Of a stretch of DNA of 60,504 bases, positions 51,665-60,456 are shown one piece after another. Every line of letters starts with the position of its first letter. Position 1 is the stretch's first letter. The DNA comes from Geobacter sp. (GTDB lineage: Bacteria; Desulfobacterota; Desulfuromonadia; Geobacterales; Geobacteraceae): contig POSG01000019.1 of assembly GCA_003314535.1 (NCBI GenBank), positions 1 to 60,504 on the forward strand, read 5' to 3'. The notes beneath the pieces are model-generated. The model did no database searches. It saw only the letters and a list, made by a program, of their open reading frames with translations, and was not told where the DNA came from. The position numbers were made by a program, and so were the translations under genes.

Positions 51665-52390
51665 ATGATCCCGCTCAAGGACTACAACCCTACCAGGCAT
51701 TTTCCAATCGTAACGGTACTTATAATAGCCATCAATGTGCTGGCCTTTCTGCAGGACCGTCTTACCGGGCACTATGAGCCCATGCTGGTGGAGACAGCCC
51801 GTGGGATAGTGAGGATCAACCACTTCGTGGGTGGATTGAGCGCCAGGTTCTCCCTGGTCCCGGCCCAGCTTGCCGCACATCCGGCAGAAGCGTGGCACAA
51901 TGTGTTCACTTCCATGTTCCTTCACGGCAACTGGCTGCACATCGGGTCCAACATGCTCTATCTCTGGATATTCGGCAATAACATCGAGGATTCGCTGGGC
52001 AGGGTCAAGTTCATCATCTTCTATTTCTCTTGCGGCTTGGCCGCTGCGGCAGCCCAGTTCCTGAGCGCCCCGGGCTCTTCCGTTCCCATGGTCGGCGCCA
52101 GCGGGGCTGTGGCAGGGATTATGGGCGCCTACCTGATCCTCTACCCCCACGCGCGCATTCTCACACTGCTCCCGATCTTTATCTTTTTCACTTTCGTGGA
52201 GTTGCCGGCATTCGTGATCATAGGCTACTGGGCACTGCTGCAGTTCATAAGCGTCAACTGGATCAATTCCGGAGCCACACCGCAGGGCGGAATCGCCTAC
52301 TTCGCCCACATAGGCGGGTTCGTTGCCGGAATCCTGCTGCTTTTCCTCTTCGGCGGCCGATCGTTGGCCGGACGCCGAAGCTATCGCTAG
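51665..52390 (+). CDS. Rhomboid-family intramembrane serine protease
   Basis: A 241-residue membrane protein with six or seven helices. The catalytic Ser is in VPMVGASGAVAGIMGAYL (Ser146), the catalytic His in IAYFAHIGGFVAGIL (His215), and FTSMFLHGNWLHIGSNMLYLWIFGNNIEDSLG contains the conserved His/Asn positions of helices 2 and L1. The first part DYNPTRHFPIVTVLIIAINVLAFL is also a family block. It cleaves transmembrane segments; substrate unknown. No SD is seen, in agreement with a leaderless mRNA. Confidence 0.92.
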   Translation: MIPLKDYNPTRHFPIVTVLIIAINVLAFLQDRLTGHYEPMLVETARGIVRINHFVGGLSARFSLVPAQLAAHPAEAWHNVFTSMFLHGNWLHIGSNMLYLWIFGNNIEDSLGRVKFIIFYFSCGLAAAAAQFLSAPGSSVPMVGASGAVAGIMGAYLILYPHARILTLLPIFIFFTFVELPAFVIIGYWALLQFISVNWINSGATPQGGIAYFAHIGGFVAGILLLFLFGGRSLAGRRSYR

Positions 52391-52824
52391 CCGCGGTTGA
52401 CTTCCTTCTTCAACACCGCGTTGGTCATTCGAGACGCGCAGATCAGGTTGCCTTCCTCATCGCGGATCAGCATCTCCCACACCTGGGTCGACTTGCCGAG
52501 GTGAAGGGGGCGCGCCGTTCCGATCACATGACCGGAGGATGCGGAACGGATATGGTTGGCGTTGATCTCCAGCCCCACGCATGCAAACTCATCGCGATCG
52601 ATGACCAGGTTTGCTCCACAACTGCCGAGAGTTTCCGCAAGTGCCACCGAAGCGCCGCCATGGAGGATGCCCATGGTCTGGCAGGTCCTTCTGTCCACGG
52701 GCATTCGTGCAGTGAGGTAGTCTTCCCCGATTTCCATTATCTCTATGCCGAGATGCGAAATCATGGTTTCCCGGAAAATGAAATTGATCTCCTGGGGAGT
52801 ATGGTCGCGAAACCAGATCGACAT
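52387..52824 (-). CDS. PaaI-family hotdog-fold thioesterase
   Basis: A 145-residue hotdog-fold acyl-CoA thioesterase. The family pattern is YLTARMPVDRRTCQTMGILHGGASVALAETLGSCGANLVID, with the catalytic Asn/Gly and Glu positions, and ISH then GLEINANHIRSASSGHVIGTARPLHLGKSTQVWEMLI. The ATG at 52824 has GGAGG at 8-base spacing. It converges with the rhomboid gene and overlaps it by 4 bases at the stop. Confidence 0.88.
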   Translation of the reverse strand: MSIWFRDHTPQEINFIFRETMISHLGIEIMEIGEDYLTARMPVDRRTCQTMGILHGGASVALAETLGSCGANLVIDRDEFACVGLEINANHIRSASSGHVIGTARPLHLGKSTQVWEMLIRDEEGNLICASRMTNAVLKKEVNRG

Positions 52825-53084
52825 GAACAAATTCCTCCATTCAAGTGAGAATAACGGGAAAGCCGGAGACTGCCGTGAGCCATTCTCCCGAAAGCACATT
52901 TTCTACACAACATGCAATCAAATAGCAACGAGAAATGGACTTTCCCCCGACAAGAAGCAAGAATCGCACAACAAGTATTTCCTTTTTCTTGAAAATGGGA
53001 TAGGAAAATACAGGCCTCACTCAGCACCCCGCACATTATGAAATCTCAACCAGGCCAAAACCAGCGGAGAGGACTTTCTAAACC

Positions 53085-54386
53085 ATGGAAAAGTATTTCG
53101 CCTTCAAGCAGCACGGGACAAGCTACCGGCGTGAAATACTCGCCGGAACCACGACTTTCCTCACCATGGCCTACATCATCATCGTCAATCCCGCGATCCT
53201 GGAAGCAGCGGGCATCCCCCGCGGGCCCTCAACCACAGCCACCATCCTGGCGGCCGCCTTCGGCACTGCAATCATGGGCCTCTATGCCCGCCGCCCCTTC
53301 GCCATCGCGCCCTATATGGGAGAGAATGCGTTCATTTCCTTTACCGTGGTGAAAGCGCTGGGCTTTTCCTGGCAGGAAGCGCTGGGGGCGGTGTTCATAG
53401 CCGGGGTCCTGTTCATGGTATTGACCGCCCTGAAAATCCGCAGATGGCTTGCTGAAGCGATCCCCCTTTCGCTCAAATGCAGCTTTGCCGTCGGCATAGG
53501 CTTCTTCATCACGTTCATCGGCCTGAACGAGACCGGCATCGTGGTGCCGGGAGTCCCCGGCGCGCCGGTCAGGCTGGGGGACATTTCACAACCGCCCGTG
53601 ATTCTGGCCCTCTGCGGGCTTTTCCTGACCGTTGCGCTGCTGCTGCGGAAAATCAGGGGAGCGATCGTCATCGGCATCCTGGCGACGACGCTCATGTCGT
53701 TCCTGACCGGGGTGACCCCCCTGCCCCGAACCCTGGCCGGCCTGCCGCCGGACCTCTCGCCCATCGCGCTGAAACTAGATCTGGCGGGGGCACTGAGCCC
53801 CAAATTCTTTCCGGTCGTGCTAACCATTTTCATCATGGCTTTCGTGGACACCATCGGCACCCTCATCGGGCTGTCCGCAAGAGCCGAGCTCCTGGATGAG
53901 AACGGCAATCTCCCCGAGATCGAGAAACCGATGCTGGCCGATGCCCTTGCCACCTCCCTGGCGCCCCTCATCGGCACGACAACGACCGGGGCCTATATAG
54001 AATCAGCAGCAGGCATCGAAGAGGGCGGACGGACCGGGTTCAGCTCGCTCGTGACAGCAGGACTGTTTCTCCTGGCACTGTTCTTTGCGCCCCTGTGCAC
54101 AGCCGTTCCGCCGCATGCCTATGGAATCGCTCTCGTAGTTATCGGCAGTCTCATGATCAGCCCGGTCAGCCGACTGGACTTCCGCGACACCAGCGAAGTG
54201 ATCCCCGCTTTCCTGACCATCGTGCTGATCAGCTTCACCTACAACATCGGCGTGGGCATAACCGCAGGACTCCTCTCCTGGCCGCTCTGCAAAGCCGTTT
54301 CCGGCCGCATCCGCGAAGTGCCGGTGGGGGCCTGGGTACTGGCGTTGCTGTCCCTGTCGTTCTTCCTCTTCAGCCCGAAAATGTAA
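53085..54386 (+). CDS. NCS2-family purine permease, AzgA type
   Basis: A 433-residue permease with about 12-14 helices. AzgA-type features: FAFKQHGTSYRREILAGTTTFLTMAYIIIVNPAIL, AAAFGTAIMGLYARRPFAIAPYMGENAFISFTVVKALGFSWQEALGAVFIAG, FLTGVTPLP, IFIMAFVDTIGTLIGLSARAELLDENGNLPEIEKPMLADALATSLAPLIGTTTTGAYIESAAGIEEGGRTGFSSLVTAG. Members import adenine, hypoxanthine or guanine. The ATG follows GAGAGGA. Nothing upstream resembles a purine riboswitch. It lies downstream of the pur genes but not adjacent. Confidence 0.93.
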   Translation: MEKYFAFKQHGTSYRREILAGTTTFLTMAYIIIVNPAILEAAGIPRGPSTTATILAAAFGTAIMGLYARRPFAIAPYMGENAFISFTVVKALGFSWQEALGAVFIAGVLFMVLTALKIRRWLAEAIPLSLKCSFAVGIGFFITFIGLNETGIVVPGVPGAPVRLGDISQPPVILALCGLFLTVALLLRKIRGAIVIGILATTLMSFLTGVTPLPRTLAGLPPDLSPIALKLDLAGALSPKFFPVVLTIFIMAFVDTIGTLIGLSARAELLDENGNLPEIEKPMLADALATSLAPLIGTTTTGAYIESAAGIEEGGRTGFSSLVTAGLFLLALFFAPLCTAVPPHAYGIALVVIGSLMISPVSRLDFRDTSEVIPAFLTIVLISFTYNIGVGITAGLLSWPLCKAVSGRIREVPVGAWVLALLSLSFFLFSPKM

Positions 54387-54413
54387 GCGCCTGTCTCGGA
54401 AAGGAGTGAGTCG

Positions 54414-55163
54414 ATGAAACGTTTCGTCTTCATAATGCTGGCCATCTTGTGCCTCGGCGGTTGCGGTAAGCAGGAGAGCAGACTGGAAACCAGGGGCACG
54501 GAAATCCTGCTGAATCCCTCCCTACCGGAAAACGACGCAACAATCGGCAAGGTGATGGAAAATTTCGCGAAAAAGTCTTTCAAGCCGTTGGCGCGGCATC
54601 TCTGGCTTGATCCGGCCAAGCCGAAATTCATGCTGCTCTTCTCCAGGCCGGGAAACGGCAGCCACGCATCCGGGGCTGAAATCAGCGGCCTTTTCGCCGA
54701 GTATGACGCGAAAACGAAAAATTGGACCGTAACAGCCCAAGCCGTGTCATTCGCAGAAAACGGCGCCTGGGGCGAGCCGCCCGAGCCCCGCTTCGTCAAG
54801 CTCGGGCCGGATCGGTACGGGTTCACCATGGAGCCCGGATTCCTGGGGCAAGGCTATACCAAGCAGGCACTGTTCATTTATGGTATCAAGGGGAGCAAAT
54901 TCGTTGAGCTTCTGAAAATCCCCTCTTATGCGGACAACGCCGGCGCCGTTTTCAATGACGCGGATATTTACACCGTCAAAGTGAACATTTACCAGGTCAT
55001 TGACAACGGGAAAGAGTTCTACGACCTGAAAGCGAAAGTCGAAAATACCGGGAAGTATGCGATCACGCCTGACGACGAATACTACGAGACTTTCGGCAAA
55101 TCAAGGGAAGTCACGATCGTTTTCAAGAACGGGAAGTATATTGTCGAGGGAAAGAGTCAGTAA
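54414..55163 (+). CDS. Lipoprotein of unknown function
   Basis: A 249-residue lipoprotein, lipobox LGGC at residue 17. After a linker, the protein contains an NPSLPENDATIGKVMENFAKKSFKPLARHLWLDPAKPKFMLLFS block and a Tyr-rich beta-stranded second half. I do not recognise the family. Start ATG has GGAAAGGAG upstream. It follows the purine permease by 27 bases in the same direction. Confidence 0.7.
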   Translation: MKRFVFIMLAILCLGGCGKQESRLETRGTEILLNPSLPENDATIGKVMENFAKKSFKPLARHLWLDPAKPKFMLLFSRPGNGSHASGAEISGLFAEYDAKTKNWTVTAQAVSFAENGAWGEPPEPRFVKLGPDRYGFTMEPGFLGQGYTKQALFIYGIKGSKFVELLKIPSYADNAGAVFNDADIYTVKVNIYQVIDNGKEFYDLKAKVENTGKYAITPDDEYYETFGKSREVTIVFKNGKYIVEGKSQ

Positions 55164-55308
55164 ATATTTAATACCCAATATCTGATCATGTTGAAACATT
55201 GTGCTACATTCGCTCGGAAGGTTTTTATTTCAAAAATGATTTGATTTTGCTAAAAAAGGGCAGAGTGTATTTTTGCGGATAGATTGAAGAAAACTACTGA
55301 GGCAAACC

Positions 55309-57303
55309 ATGGCTGTAGCATACAAGACGATCCCTGACGGCAAAATATGTGATTTTATTGATGAAAAAATACGCAACGACACCCCGGAAGAATACGTCAG
55401 GCAAAACATTGAACGGCGATTGATCCTTGAACTCGGCTACACGCGAGAGCAGGTCGCCGTTGAGTTCCCCATCAAAATCGGCAGCGGCAAGCATAGGGTC
55501 GATCTTGCCGTTTTCCCCGACAAAGTGGAACATCTCCAGGAAAATATAGAGATTATTATCGAATGCAAGCGGGACTCTGTCGAACCTTCCAGTAAACGGG
55601 ACGGCGTAGAGCAACTCCAATCCTATATGTCAGCCTGCCCCAACGCCCAATGGGGGATGTGGACCAACGGCCGCTTCAAAGCTGTTTACCGTCGGGCGGT
55701 GGTTGAAGGAAAGGTGGCATGGGAAGAACCAAACGATATCCCATCCAAAGGGGGTGACGCCGAGGAGGTGGATCGCCCTGCCCGCAAAACCTTGAAGTTC
55801 GCCACTGCCGACAACCTGCTGTTTTCTTTCAAAATCTGCCACAATCACATCTATGTGACTGACGGACTGCAAAAACAACCGGCATTCTTCGAACTGCTCA
55901 AGGTCATTTTCTGTAAAATTCATGACGAGCGTAACATACCCCATCCCCTTGAGTTTTACACTACGGCCAAGGAGAAAATAAGTAATGACGGTCGGTTAAC
56001 GGTGGCAAGGCGCATCGGAAAAATATTCGACGCGGTGAAGGCCCGTTATCCCGCTATTTTTGACAAGAACGACCAGATCAAATTGCTGCCGCGCTCCCTT
56101 GCCTATATCGTCGGGGAATTGCAACGCTACAGCTTCCTCGACACCAACATCGACGTAAAGGGAAAGGCCTACGAAGAACTGGTCGGCGCAAATCTCCGCG
56201 GTGACCGAGGGGAATTCTTCACTCCGCGTAATGTTCAGAGGATGGCGATCCGGATGCTGGACCTTCAGGAGCATGATCGGATTCTGGATCAGTCATGTGG
56301 AACGGGGGGCTTCCTGGTCATCGCCATGAACGAAATTATCAAGAAGCTGCGGGCTGCCTTCCGTGCCAGCGGGATCAGCTCCGAAGCCTACAGGACCGCT
56401 CTGAACGAGCGGATACAGGAACTGGCGAGAAAGAACTTCTTCGGAATGGATATTAACCCCGACCTGGTCAAAGCCACAAAGATGAACATGGTCATGAACA
56501 ACGACGGCTCAGGCAATATCTTTAGACAAGATACCCTTCTCCACCCTCACCAGTGGGAAAGCTCCTTCAAGGAGGAGTTCGCGGCCTCACTCGGTATCGA
56601 TCCCGCAACATTGCGCGGACCGGACGATCTCAGACATTTCGACGTTATCGCCACCAATCCTCCCTTCGGTTCCAAACTGCCGATCAAGGACCGGGAAACC
56701 TTGGGCCAGTATAAATTGGGCCATGTCTGGCGCAAGTCGGAGCGCGGATGGGAACAGACAAGCCAGATGCAGACTTCACAGCCGCCGGAAATCCTCTTTA
56801 TCGAGCGATGCTGGCAGTTCCTGAAACCGGGCGGACGGATGGCCATTGTCCTTCCCGATGCCATCCTCGGCGCGCCGGGCCTTGCCTATGTGCGGGCCTG
56901 GATACTGACCCACTGCCGGCTTATTGCTTCCATTGACCTTCATCCCGATACCTTCCAGCCGCGTAACGGAACGCAGACCTCTGTACTTGTCCTGCAGAAA
57001 AAGAGTGAGGATGAGATGCGCCGGGAGGCGCTCCAGGGACAGTTGAACGATTACGACATCTTCATGGCCCAGTTGACCGCAATAGGTCACGACAAGCGCG
57101 GCAACACCCTTTACAAGCGCAACGACGACGGTGAAGAAATCCTTGTGGATGCAGAAAGTGAGGAAACTGAACTCTACGAGACCACCTCGACCGGGCAACT
57201 GACCATGCGCCTTCTGCCACGCCAGAAGCAGGTTGACGATGATACGCCTTTGGTTGCCGAAGAGTTCCTGAACTGGAAACAGGACACGGTGTTGGGATGG
57301 TAA
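55309..57303 (+). CDS. Type I/IIG-like restriction-modification protein: nuclease plus N6-adenine methyltransferase
   Basis: A 664-residue fusion. The N-terminal 130 residues are an HsdR-N/PD-(D/E)XK-type nuclease: EEYVRQNIERRLILELGYTREQVAVEFPI, Asp65 in KHRVDLAVF and Glu85-Cys-Lys87 in EIIIECKRD make the catalytic D...ExK set. Residues about 165-620 are a HsdM-type methyltransferase with motif I (DQSCGTGGFL, about 327-336) and motif IV (NPPFG, about 449-453). No helicase follows, unlike a type I R subunit. A separate S gene comes next, and the nuclease-MTase plus S plan resembles BcgI-type enzymes. The ATG follows GAGGC, and an AT-rich gap of about 145 bases lies upstream. Confidence 0.9.
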   Translation: MAVAYKTIPDGKICDFIDEKIRNDTPEEYVRQNIERRLILELGYTREQVAVEFPIKIGSGKHRVDLAVFPDKVEHLQENIEIIIECKRDSVEPSSKRDGVEQLQSYMSACPNAQWGMWTNGRFKAVYRRAVVEGKVAWEEPNDIPSKGGDAEEVDRPARKTLKFATADNLLFSFKICHNHIYVTDGLQKQPAFFELLKVIFCKIHDERNIPHPLEFYTTAKEKISNDGRLTVARRIGKIFDAVKARYPAIFDKNDQIKLLPRSLAYIVGELQRYSFLDTNIDVKGKAYEELVGANLRGDRGEFFTPRNVQRMAIRMLDLQEHDRILDQSCGTGGFLVIAMNEIIKKLRAAFRASGISSEAYRTALNERIQELARKNFFGMDINPDLVKATKMNMVMNNDGSGNIFRQDTLLHPHQWESSFKEEFAASLGIDPATLRGPDDLRHFDVIATNPPFGSKLPIKDRETLGQYKLGHVWRKSERGWEQTSQMQTSQPPEILFIERCWQFLKPGGRMAIVLPDAILGAPGLAYVRAWILTHCRLIASIDLHPDTFQPRNGTQTSVLVLQKKSEDEMRREALQGQLNDYDIFMAQLTAIGHDKRGNTLYKRNDDGEEILVDAESEETELYETTSTGQLTMRLLPRQKQVDDDTPLVAEEFLNWKQDTVLGW

Positions 57304-57346
57304 GAAAGCCGCGGCCGACACAGCCAATAGAGGCGCTGCCCAGGCA

Positions 57347-57354
57347 GGGGGGGG
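57347..57354 (+). repeat. G8 homopolymer at the start of the specificity-subunit gene
   Basis: Eight G in a row lie 44 bases after the methyltransferase stop. The natural start of the next gene is probably ATG at 57297, which overlaps that stop. From there the frame reads well to this tract and then ends at 57387; the S-subunit frame lies in the next frame after the tract. Removing one G (G7), or adding two (G10), joins them into one protein. Confidence 0.8.
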
Positions 57355-57396
57355 CTTTCCACCACCGTCCGGCTTGGCGAGGTTATTGATGCAGGA

Positions 57397-58836
57397 ATGC
57401 GTCTGGAGGCTTCGGCCTTTAACATAGAGGCTCGGCGGGCGGTTGCGGAGCTCAAGGCGTCCGGTCTGTCGCTTATCCCCCTTTACGGACCGGAAGGGCT
57501 CTGCCGTGAGGCCCATAACGCCTTTCGATTCAAGAGGATATATGTCCGGCCTGAGTTCGGCATCCCATTTCTGTCCAGTTCCGACATCATCAGTATGCGG
57601 CCGGAGATTGAACGGTATTTGAGCAAAAATGTAACGAAGAAAATAGACGAATTGCTCGTCAAGCCTTGGGAAATCCTGATCTCCCGCTCCGGCACCATTG
57701 GAAACGTAGCGTTGGTTTCAGCGACTATAGCCGGCAAGGCCGTTTCTGAGCACGTCATCCGTGTCAATCCGGACGATCCCGACACCGCTGGCTATGTAAC
57801 CGCCTTTCTCCGTTCCCGTTATGGCCGCCTGCAACTTGTCCAGGCCACCTATGGTTCGGTTGTACAGCATATCGAAACGGAGCACCTTACACGGGTACTG
57901 ATTCCCGACCTTCCTTCCATCCAGCGAATCGAGATCGGCCGGGCCGTAGTACGTGCATATGAACTGCGCGACGAAGCGAACCGTCTGCTGGACGAAGCCG
58001 ACCGACTGTTGCATGATCGCCTACGCCTGCCGCCCCTCAACACTCTCCTCACAGGTCATGACGGGCCAATAAGCGCCACAATCAAGGCTTCCCAGCTTGC
58101 ACTACGCTTCGAGGCAAGCTTTCATGACCCGGTTGCCATGGCCGCTGAACGGCTTATTCAATCGCGCTGCATTGAAGTTGCCTCTTTGGAGGATAAACGG
58201 GCTACCAGCGATATTATTGCTGTCACCAAATTTCGCAAACGCGTTTATGTGCCGAAAGGGGGCATACCTCTACTTACAAGCAAGCAATTGTTTCAACTTG
58301 ATCCGATAGATTCTAAAGGTTTGGCTAAGGGCGCTCACATCAAGGATTTGCCAGAAATTGGTCTCAAGGAAAATATGATCGCGGTTACATGTTCCGGAAC
58401 GATCGGACGAATTCAAATAATTCCGAAGTATATGAACGGGTGGACTGCAAGCCAGGATGCATTGCGCGTGATCACAACTAAAACTATGAATGCAGGCTAC
58501 ATTTATGCTTGGCTAACCTCTGATTATGGGCAAAGCCTCATCAAACGGCATGTATACGGTTCGGTGGTTGTGCATATTGACAAGGATATGCTGGGCAGTC
58601 TGCCGGTGCCGTTACCCGACTTGACAACCATCCACGAAATAGGAGACCTGGTTCTCGAGGCAAACGATCTGCGGAACACTGCATGGGAAGCGGAGCGAAG
58701 GGCAATAGATCAGATCGAGGAGATGATAAGAGCAGAGGATCAATTTCTCATTCTAAAAAGAACAAACGGCGATATCCCTTCCCATTCCAATTCAAAAATA
58801 CCATTAGCAGCTGAAGACTACGAGGATTATCAATAA
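57397..58836 (+). CDS. Restriction-modification specificity (S) subunit, start shifted by a G8 tract
   Basis: A 479-residue S subunit with two target-recognition domains. TRD1: FKRIYVRPEFGIPFLSSSDIISMRPEIERYLSK, ILISRSGTIGNVALVSATIAGKAVSEHVIRVNPDD, and helix EIGRAVVRAYELRDEANRLLDEADRLL; TRD2: TKFRKRVYVPKGGIPLLTSKQLFQLDPIDSKGL, ENMIAVTCSGTIGRIQIIPKYMNGWTASQDALRV, and helix EIGDLVLEANDLRNTAWEAERRAID. The frame is open upstream to 57331 and includes TVRLGEVIDAGMRLEASAFN, which fits the normal N-terminal part of this family, so the ATG at 57397 truncates it. In phase, it would start at 57297 and gain 33 residues. The visible sequence is therefore probably in an off or weak state. Confidence 0.8.
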   Translation: MRLEASAFNIEARRAVAELKASGLSLIPLYGPEGLCREAHNAFRFKRIYVRPEFGIPFLSSSDIISMRPEIERYLSKNVTKKIDELLVKPWEILISRSGTIGNVALVSATIAGKAVSEHVIRVNPDDPDTAGYVTAFLRSRYGRLQLVQATYGSVVQHIETEHLTRVLIPDLPSIQRIEIGRAVVRAYELRDEANRLLDEADRLLHDRLRLPPLNTLLTGHDGPISATIKASQLALRFEASFHDPVAMAAERLIQSRCIEVASLEDKRATSDIIAVTKFRKRVYVPKGGIPLLTSKQLFQLDPIDSKGLAKGAHIKDLPEIGLKENMIAVTCSGTIGRIQIIPKYMNGWTASQDALRVITTKTMNAGYIYAWLTSDYGQSLIKRHVYGSVVVHIDKDMLGSLPVPLPDLTTIHEIGDLVLEANDLRNTAWEAERRAIDQIEEMIRAEDQFLILKRTNGDIPSHSNSKIPLAAEDYEDYQ

Positions 58837-58881
58837 AATAGTTAACCTTTCACGTAAATAAATTTGACTAACTTTTCAGTT

Positions 58882-59220
58882 ATGGTTATAGTATTTACGA
58901 ATACAAAACTGCAAAAAGAATGCAACGAGGCAAAGCTCCTGGTCAAGAAACACGGGCCAATACGGGCGAAGCTTCTGCAGAAGAGGTTGACCGAACTCCG
59001 CGCCGCCGTTGTCCTGGAAGATATCTTCAGGATGCCCCAAGCCCGCTGTCACGAATTGCGAGGAAACCGCAAAGGGCAGCTTTCCGTAGATCTTGACCAT
59101 CCCTACCGCCTCATATTCGAATCCGCAGATGAACCCGTGCCAACAAAACCGGACGGCGGACTCGACTGGACATTGGTGAAAACCATACGGATTCTTGGAA
59201 TCGAGGATACCCATGAGTAG
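58882..59220 (+). CDS. HigB/RelE-like toxin of a toxin-antitoxin module
   Basis: A 112-residue protein of the type II plasmid-maintenance killer (HigB/RelE) fold. The wording MPQARCHELRGNRKGQLSVDLDHPYRLIFES is characteristic (Arg/Tyr-rich core of an mRNA interferase, with CHELRG and YRLIF). The end DWTLVKTIRILGIEDTHE also fits HigB. The first ATG is at 58882 with no visible SD. It overlaps the following gene by 8 bases, toxin first, as in higBA modules. Confidence 0.8.
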   Translation: MVIVFTNTKLQKECNEAKLLVKKHGPIRAKLLQKRLTELRAAVVLEDIFRMPQARCHELRGNRKGQLSVDLDHPYRLIFESADEPVPTKPDGGLDWTLVKTIRILGIEDTHE

Positions 59221-60328
59221 TACAGTGACGAATCAATTTTATCCAAATTATGCGGTTCCACCGGGGGAGACCCTACTGGATACTATCAACGCCATCGGCA
59301 TGTCACAGGCTGAACTCGCCGAGCGGACCGGCAGACCGAAAAAGACCATCAACGAAATAATCAAGGGTAAAGCGCCGATAACACCTGAAACCGCTCTGCA
59401 ACTGGAGCGGGTACTCGGTGTTCCCGCCCGTTTCTGGAACAATCTGGAAAGCAACTACCGTGAAACAGTTGCCCAGCTCGCGGAACAGGAGCGACTGAAT
59501 ACCCACATTGCCTGGCTGGAGGATATCCCAATCAAAAAAATGGCCAACCTAGGTTGGATACGACCCTTTAAAGAAAAAGTTCAACAGCTTCAAGAAGTGT
59601 TGAACTATTTCGGGGTGGCTTCTCCGGAGTGCTGGCGGGAACTCTGGCTCGGTGCGGACGTTTCATTCCGGGCGTCGGCCGTTTTTACTAGCGATCCCGG
59701 CGCGGTTTCGGCTTGGCTTAGAAAGGGTGAACTGGCGGCACGGGAAATAACGTGCCTGCCCCACGATATCGGAAAATTTAAAGCGGCTCTTGCAAAGGTC
59801 CGCAGTTTGACGGTGGAGCCACCCGAGGTTTTCCAACCCGAAATGAAACGGCTGTGTGCTGAAGCTGGTGTTGCCGTAGTTTTTGTTCCTGAGTTGCCAA
59901 AAATGCGGGCAAGTGGTGCTACATGGTGGTTGAACTCAACAAAAGCTGTAATTCAACTAAGTTTAAGATATAAAAGTGATGACCAGTTGTGGTTCAGCTT
60001 TTTTCACGAAGCTGGACATATCATCCTTCACGGCAAAAAGGACATTTTCATTGAGGATGACGAGAAGGGAGTTAAGGAACAGGAAGCTGACCGATTTGCG
60101 GCGGAAATGCTGATACCTGCGAGGAAGATGCGGGATTTCACCAGTTCAACACGGATAAGCAAGGAAAACATCTGCCGTTTCGCTGAAAAAATGAACGTTT
60201 CCCCGGGAATTATCGTGGGTCGTCTCCAGCACGAGGGGCACCTGCCGTTTAACCATTGTAACGATTTAAAAAGACGTTTTGCGTGGGCCTCTCCAACGAC
60301 AACCTCAAGGCAGGAAAATTCCGAATAG
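59213..60328 (+). CDS. HigA-type antitoxin with XRE HTH and ImmA/IrrE metallopeptidase domain
   Basis: A 371-residue protein. Residues about 15-75 are a HigA-type HTH (ETLLDTINAIGMSQAELAERTGRPKKTINEIIKGKAPITPETALQLERVLGVPARFWNNLESNYRE). Residues about 180-340 are an ImmA/IrrE M78 metallopeptidase with the zinc motif WFSFFHEAGHIILHGKK (His265, Glu266, His269) and the downstream EADRFAAEMLIP Glu. Such long HigA proteins occur in toxin-antitoxin pairs and in stress or prophage-like switches. The ATG overlaps the toxin stop with GAGG upstream. It may bind its own promoter and cleave a partner in response to a signal; this is inference. Confidence 0.88.
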   Translation: MSSTVTNQFYPNYAVPPGETLLDTINAIGMSQAELAERTGRPKKTINEIIKGKAPITPETALQLERVLGVPARFWNNLESNYRETVAQLAEQERLNTHIAWLEDIPIKKMANLGWIRPFKEKVQQLQEVLNYFGVASPECWRELWLGADVSFRASAVFTSDPGAVSAWLRKGELAAREITCLPHDIGKFKAALAKVRSLTVEPPEVFQPEMKRLCAEAGVAVVFVPELPKMRASGATWWLNSTKAVIQLSLRYKSDDQLWFSFFHEAGHIILHGKKDIFIEDDEKGVKEQEADRFAAEMLIPARKMRDFTSSTRISKENICRFAEKMNVSPGIIVGRLQHEGHLPFNHCNDLKRRFAWASPTTTSRQENSE

Positions 60329-60361
60329 TGTTCGAGACCGAATATCTTCGCTGAAGCAATA

Positions 60362-60456
60362 AAAAAAGACGGCCCCTGCTACGCCGATCTCCCCGGGGCT
60401 CTTGGCCAACCGATGGAAGGGAGCACCCCGGGCACGTAGAAGGATTTACCCGTCTT
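60362..60456 (-). ncRNA. Candidate structured RNA with nested helices
   Basis: On the minus strand three helices nest in order: CCGTCTT with AAGACGG (60450-60456 and 60366-60372), CGTAG with CTACG (60435-60439 and 60379-60383), and CCCGGGG with CCCCGGG (60426-60432 and 60392-60398), extended by GAG/CTC, with an apical loop of about 20 bases. T7 (60361-60367 on the plus strand as A7) follows the outer arm, as at a terminator. A possible promoter lies upstream (TTGACA complement at 60487-60492, TTTAAG-like -10). No match to a known RNA family is claimed. Confidence 0.45.

Noticed and set aside
52900-53084. Purine riboswitch upstream of the purine permease
   Set aside because: No conserved three-way junction sequence was found; only an SD is evident.
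60362-60456. SRP RNA, 6S RNA or a c-di-GMP riboswitch at the right edge
   Set aside because: None of the conserved sequence blocks of these RNAs is present; only the nested pairing is claimed.
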